NCBI GenBank assembly: GCA_014804915.1
Contig: JAAUYW010000039.1
Coordinates: 1-7,218 of the forward strand
Length of the DNA: 7,218 nt
Direction: 5' to 3'
DNA from: Desulfovibrio sp.
GTDB taxonomy: Bacteria; Desulfobacterota; Desulfovibrionia; Desulfovibrionales; Desulfovibrionaceae
Each line of letters opens with the position of its first letter. The first letter of the stretch is position 1. This document shows, piece by piece, positions 5,393 to 7,218 of this stretch. The notes beneath the pieces are model-generated. The model saw nothing but the letters and a program-made list of their open reading frames with translations. It did no database searches and had not been told where the DNA came from. A program made the translations under genes and the position numbers.

Positions 5393-5413
5393 GCCTGACA
5401 ACTCAGGCTTTTT
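5393..5413 (+). terminator. Terminator-like hairpin between the TPR and AMIN genes
   Basis: GCCTGA (5393-5398) and TCAGGC (5403-5408) form a 6-bp stem with loop CAAC, followed by TTTTT (5409-5413) on the plus strand. Both neighbouring genes are on the minus strand, where the same stem follows the TPR stop but is trailed only by CGTTCCGTT. It may partly end the TPR transcript or stop antisense reading from the plus strand. Confidence 0.45.
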
Positions 5414-6134
5414 ACTCGTCAACCGGCTTTTTTCTTGCCTCCGCAAACTGGCGCTCGCGCTCAATATGACGTTCCAGCCGCTCATATACCTTTTCTGCCG
5501 GATCAATGCGGATGGCTTCTTGCAGCTGCCGCGCGGCATCATCATAGCGGCCCAGGATGCCGTAAATCCTGGCCAGATTGAAACGCGCATGATCATCTTC
5601 CGGTGAGAGCTCCACTACACGGGAGGCACACTCCAGCGCAAGATCGGGCAATGCCTTTTTACGCAAGGCCACGCCAAAATCCCGGAACATATGCTTGTGC
5701 TCCAGTTTGATGCCTTTCCGGGTTGCAGCGATTCTGCCCAGGGAAGCAAGAGCTCCCTTTCTGTCTTTGGGCCTTGCAAGAGCGCGCAGGGCTTTTTCAA
5801 AAGTATCGCGCAGATCGGCTTCCGTTTGCCTGATGCTCCGCGCCCGCTCAAGCGCTGCAAAATTTTTATCGTCTGCTTCAGGCTTTGAGGTTTCCCCGGG
5901 CGCAAACTGACGGAAATCAGGCGTGACTACCGGAGCCGCGAGAATCAGTGGCTCCTGCTTGAACAAGGTCTGGAATTTTTCAGCTTGCACATGCTGGGCT
6001 GGCCCTTGCGCGGTATAGGCGGAATCCAGCTCCTGCACGGCATAAGTGCCGTCAGCCAGGCGCCATGCAAAATATTTAAGCTGGCGTTGCTGGCTCTTGA
6101 GTGAATATACGCCCAAAAATCTTGCGTTGCGCAT
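5412..6134 (-). CDS. TPR-repeat protein of unknown role
   Basis: A 240-residue protein with no membrane segment or signal peptide. Residues 1-60 form a compact N-terminal part (RFLGVYSLKSQQRQLKYFAWRLADGTYAVQELDSAY) that I do not recognise, 65-95 is a linker, and 95-145 is helical and highly charged. Two tetratricopeptide repeats follow: about 146-179 (FGVALRKKALPDLALECASRVVELSPED) and 180-213 (ARFNLARIYGILGRYDDAARQLQEAIRIDP). The charged tail 214-240 is probably helical. TPRs bind partner proteins, so a scaffold or adaptor role is likely. The position directly before the AMIN-domain gene on the same strand suggests a shared job at the cell envelope, but that is inference. The start codon ATG 6134-6132 has no visible Shine-Dalgarno sequence. 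Confidence 0.85.
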   Translation of the reverse strand: MRNARFLGVYSLKSQQRQLKYFAWRLADGTYAVQELDSAYTAQGPAQHVQAEKFQTLFKQEPLILAAPVVTPDFRQFAPGETSKPEADDKNFAALERARSIRQTEADLRDTFEKALRALARPKDRKGALASLGRIAATRKGIKLEHKHMFRDFGVALRKKALPDLALECASRVVELSPEDDHARFNLARIYGILGRYDDAARQLQEAIRIDPAEKVYERLERHIERERQFAEARKKPVDE

Positions 6135-6140
6135 GGCATA

Positions 6141-6168
6141 AATTTACATGATTCGCAGCTAATAGCAA
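6141..6168 (-). promoter_or_regulatory. Candidate promoter of the TPR gene
   Basis: On the minus strand TTGCTA (6168-6163), a 16-bp spacer and TAAATT (6146-6141) resemble -35 and -10 boxes, each matching four of six positions. The start would fall near the ATG at 6134, implying a very short or absent leader, in line with the lack of a ribosome site. Confidence 0.25.
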
Positions 6169-6177
6169 GGCTGCCGC

Positions 6178-6204
6178 TTTACTGGCTGTTTTCTTCGCTA
6201 TACA
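6178..6204 (+). promoter_or_regulatory. Candidate promoter of hypA
   Basis: TATACA at 6199-6204 is a fair -10 box, with a partial -35 (TTTACT, 6178-6183) at 15-bp spacing. Transcription would begin near 6211, almost at ATG 6213, implying a leaderless or nearly leaderless message. The match is modest. Confidence 0.3.
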
Positions 6205-6212
6205 CTGGCGCA

Positions 6213-6566
6213 ATGCACGAAATGGCTATTGCGGCGAGTTTGCTGGAAATTGCTGAAGTTGAGGCAAAAGCGCAAAATTGCATGAAATTGCGCCGCCTTA
6301 CTGTTCACTATGGCCAGATTTCAGGCATAATGCCAGAAGCTCTCGAGCTTGCATTTGCCGCGCTTGTCGCCGGCACGCCGCATGAAGGCGCGAAGCTCGA
6401 TCTGGTCATGTTGCCATTGCGACTCAAATGTCCTTTTTGCCAGACCGTTTTTAGCGGCGCTGATTCAATTTTTGTTCCCTGCCCAACGTGTGGCGAGGAA
6501 TTTGGCCATCATATTGAGCAGGGCAAGGAATTGCTGCTGGCGCGTCTTGAGGCGGATCCTTCCTAG
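6213..6566 (+). CDS. hypA: Hydrogenase nickel-insertion chaperone HypA
   Basis: HypA delivers nickel, with HypB, to the large subunit of [NiFe] hydrogenases in the cytoplasm. The 117-residue length is typical. The start MHEM is diagnostic: His2 and the N-terminal amine bind nickel. The zinc-binding motif is C73-P-F-C76 and C90-P-T-C93. TVHYGQISGIMPEALELAF (30-48) is the conserved core of the family. The start is fixed by MHEM despite no Shine-Dalgarno sequence upstream. It is not flanked by hypB or other hyp genes, so the maturation genes are scattered in this genome, or at least not contiguous here. It is divergent from the TPR gene and convergent with ilvA. Confidence 0.96.
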   Translation: MHEMAIAASLLEIAEVEAKAQNCMKLRRLTVHYGQISGIMPEALELAFAALVAGTPHEGAKLDLVMLPLRLKCPFCQTVFSGADSIFVPCPTCGEEFGHHIEQGKELLLARLEADPS

Positions 6567-6596
6567 CGCCTGTTTGCTGTCCTCAAGCAATGGCGC
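6566..6596. terminator. Hairpin between convergent hypA and ilvA
   Basis: GCGCC (6566-6570) pairs with GGCGC (6592-6596), and inside it TTGCT (6574-6578) pairs with AGCAA (6586-6590), making an interrupted stem in the gap between the two stop codons. No T-run follows in either direction, so it may end or stabilise both transcripts without being a classical terminator. Confidence 0.4.
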
Positions 6597-6603
6597 AAAC
6601 ATC

Positions 6604-7218
6604 TCAAACTTTTTCATGCCAGCCCATAAACATGGCATATGCCGGATTTGCTGTCTCCTCCTTGGGCGCGTAGCCCATGTCCGCGACGCGTTGCAAAAAT
6701 TCCTCAAACGCGGCCTGCTTGTCTGCTGGCACCTCGAAACCCATTAGCACCCGCCCATAATCAGCGCCATGGTAGCGGTATTGAAAAAGCGTGATATTGA
6801 ATTCGACGCGCATCGCGTTCATCAGGTTGAGCAGCGCGCCTGGCCGTTCCGGAAAGGCGAAGCGTAGCAACCTTTCATTGGCTATGGCAGGCGCATTGCC
6901 GCCAACCATGTGGCGAATGTGCAGCTTGGCCAGCTCATCATCGCTCAAATCCAGTGTCTGAAATCCGGCTGCTTCCAGATCGCCTATTAATTCCCTGGTA
7001 TCGCGCCTGTCGCGAACCTTGATGCCTGCGAGCACCGCAGCTTTATCAGGATCCGCAAACCGGGTGCACAGCTCGGTGATGTTGCGTTTGCCAATTGATT
7101 CGCACAGCTTGCGGAAACTGCCAGCGCGCTCGGGAATTGTAATTGCAAGCAGCGCCTCGCGATCTGAGCCAATCTCCGATCGATCCACAACATGGCTCAG
7201 ACGGTCGAAATTCATGTT
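6604..7218 (-). CDS. ilvA: Threonine ammonia-lyase (biosynthetic), C-terminal regulatory part
   Basis: IlvA deaminates L-threonine to 2-oxobutanoate, the first step of isoleucine synthesis, and is inhibited by isoleucine. Only the C-terminal ~204 residues are visible; the frame runs off the right edge (…N-M-N-F-D-R-L), so the PLP catalytic domain lies outside and the visible ATG at 7215 is internal. Counting from that Met, the two ACT-like regulatory domains are about 19-85 (REALLAITIPERAGSFRKLC, RNITELCTRFAD) and 114-200 (RLLRFAFPERPGALLNLMNA, NITLFQYRYHGADYGRVLMGFEV). The linker LDLSDDELAKLHIRHMVGG (88-106) and the ending ETANPAYAMF are characteristic of biosynthetic IlvA rather than catabolic TdcB, which lacks this regulatory part. 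The short C-terminal tail is GWHEKV. Confidence 0.95.
   Translation of the reverse strand, partial: NMNFDRLSHVVDRSEIGSDREALLAITIPERAGSFRKLCESIGKRNITELCTRFADPDKAAVLAGIKVRDRRDTRELIGDLEAAGFQTLDLSDDELAKLHIRHMVGGNAPAIANERLLRFAFPERPGALLNLMNAMRVEFNITLFQYRYHGADYGRVLMGFEVPADKQAAFEEFLQRVADMGYAPKEETANPAYAMFMGWHEKV

Noticed and set aside
6604..7215. A complete stand-alone ACT-domain regulator
   Set aside because: The frame stays open to the window edge with the usual IlvA residues around the internal Met, and the linker LSDDELAKLHIRHMVGG is that of IlvA; it is a truncated view of the longer enzyme.

Overview
The window looks like a chromosome segment of a motile, hydrogen-metabolising Gram-negative bacterium, most likely a member of the Desulfovibrionaceae (Desulfovibrio and relatives). 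That placement is an inference. It rests on the flagellin, whose sequence closely resembles remembered Desulfovibrio flagellins, on its sigma-54 promoter, on the nickel-hydrogenase maturation gene hypA, and on the style of the AMIN-domain, TPR and small unknown proteins. No database search was possible.

Positions 1 to about 1710 are the right end of an integrated element (prophage or genomic island). It holds the 3' end of a phage-type gene (2-211) closed by a strong terminator (233-270), a small excisionase-like DNA-binding gene that appears frameshifted (303-499, open to 662), and a tyrosine integrase (490-1695). The integrase points at the 3' end of a tRNA-Ser(GGA) gene (1710-1798, minus strand), the usual attachment-site layout. 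The last ~200 bases of the integrase gene carry repeated CACGCAT motifs, several at 12-bp spacing, which may be integrase arm-binding sites embedded in coding sequence.

The rest is chromosomal backbone. Between the tRNA and flagellin lie about 415 non-coding bases, with a likely tRNA promoter, a direct-repeat pair that could bind a sigma-54 activator, and a near-perfect sigma-54 promoter (2145-2160) driving the flagellin gene (2215-3105). The ribonuclease III gene rnc (3115-3858, minus) converges on flagellin with a 9-bp gap, and the flagellin terminator hairpin lies inside the end of rnc. A 10-bp stem sits in the rnc leader. Next come an unrecognised 114-residue protein (4097-4441, plus) with its own terminator, then two minus-strand genes for a membrane-anchored AMIN-domain protein (4543-5349) and a TPR protein (5412-6134). 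Divergent from the TPR gene is hypA (6213-6566, plus). It converges on the C-terminal regulatory part of biosynthetic threonine ammonia-lyase ilvA (6604 to the window edge, minus).

The backbone genes do not form one pathway; apart from the adjacent AMIN/TPR pair they are separately transcribed housekeeping, motility and biosynthetic genes. The best candidates for something unusual are the repeat array in the integrase 3' end, the disrupted excisionase, the palindrome over the flagellin promoter and the rnc leader hairpin. I saw no CRISPR array, insertion sequence or obvious defence system.
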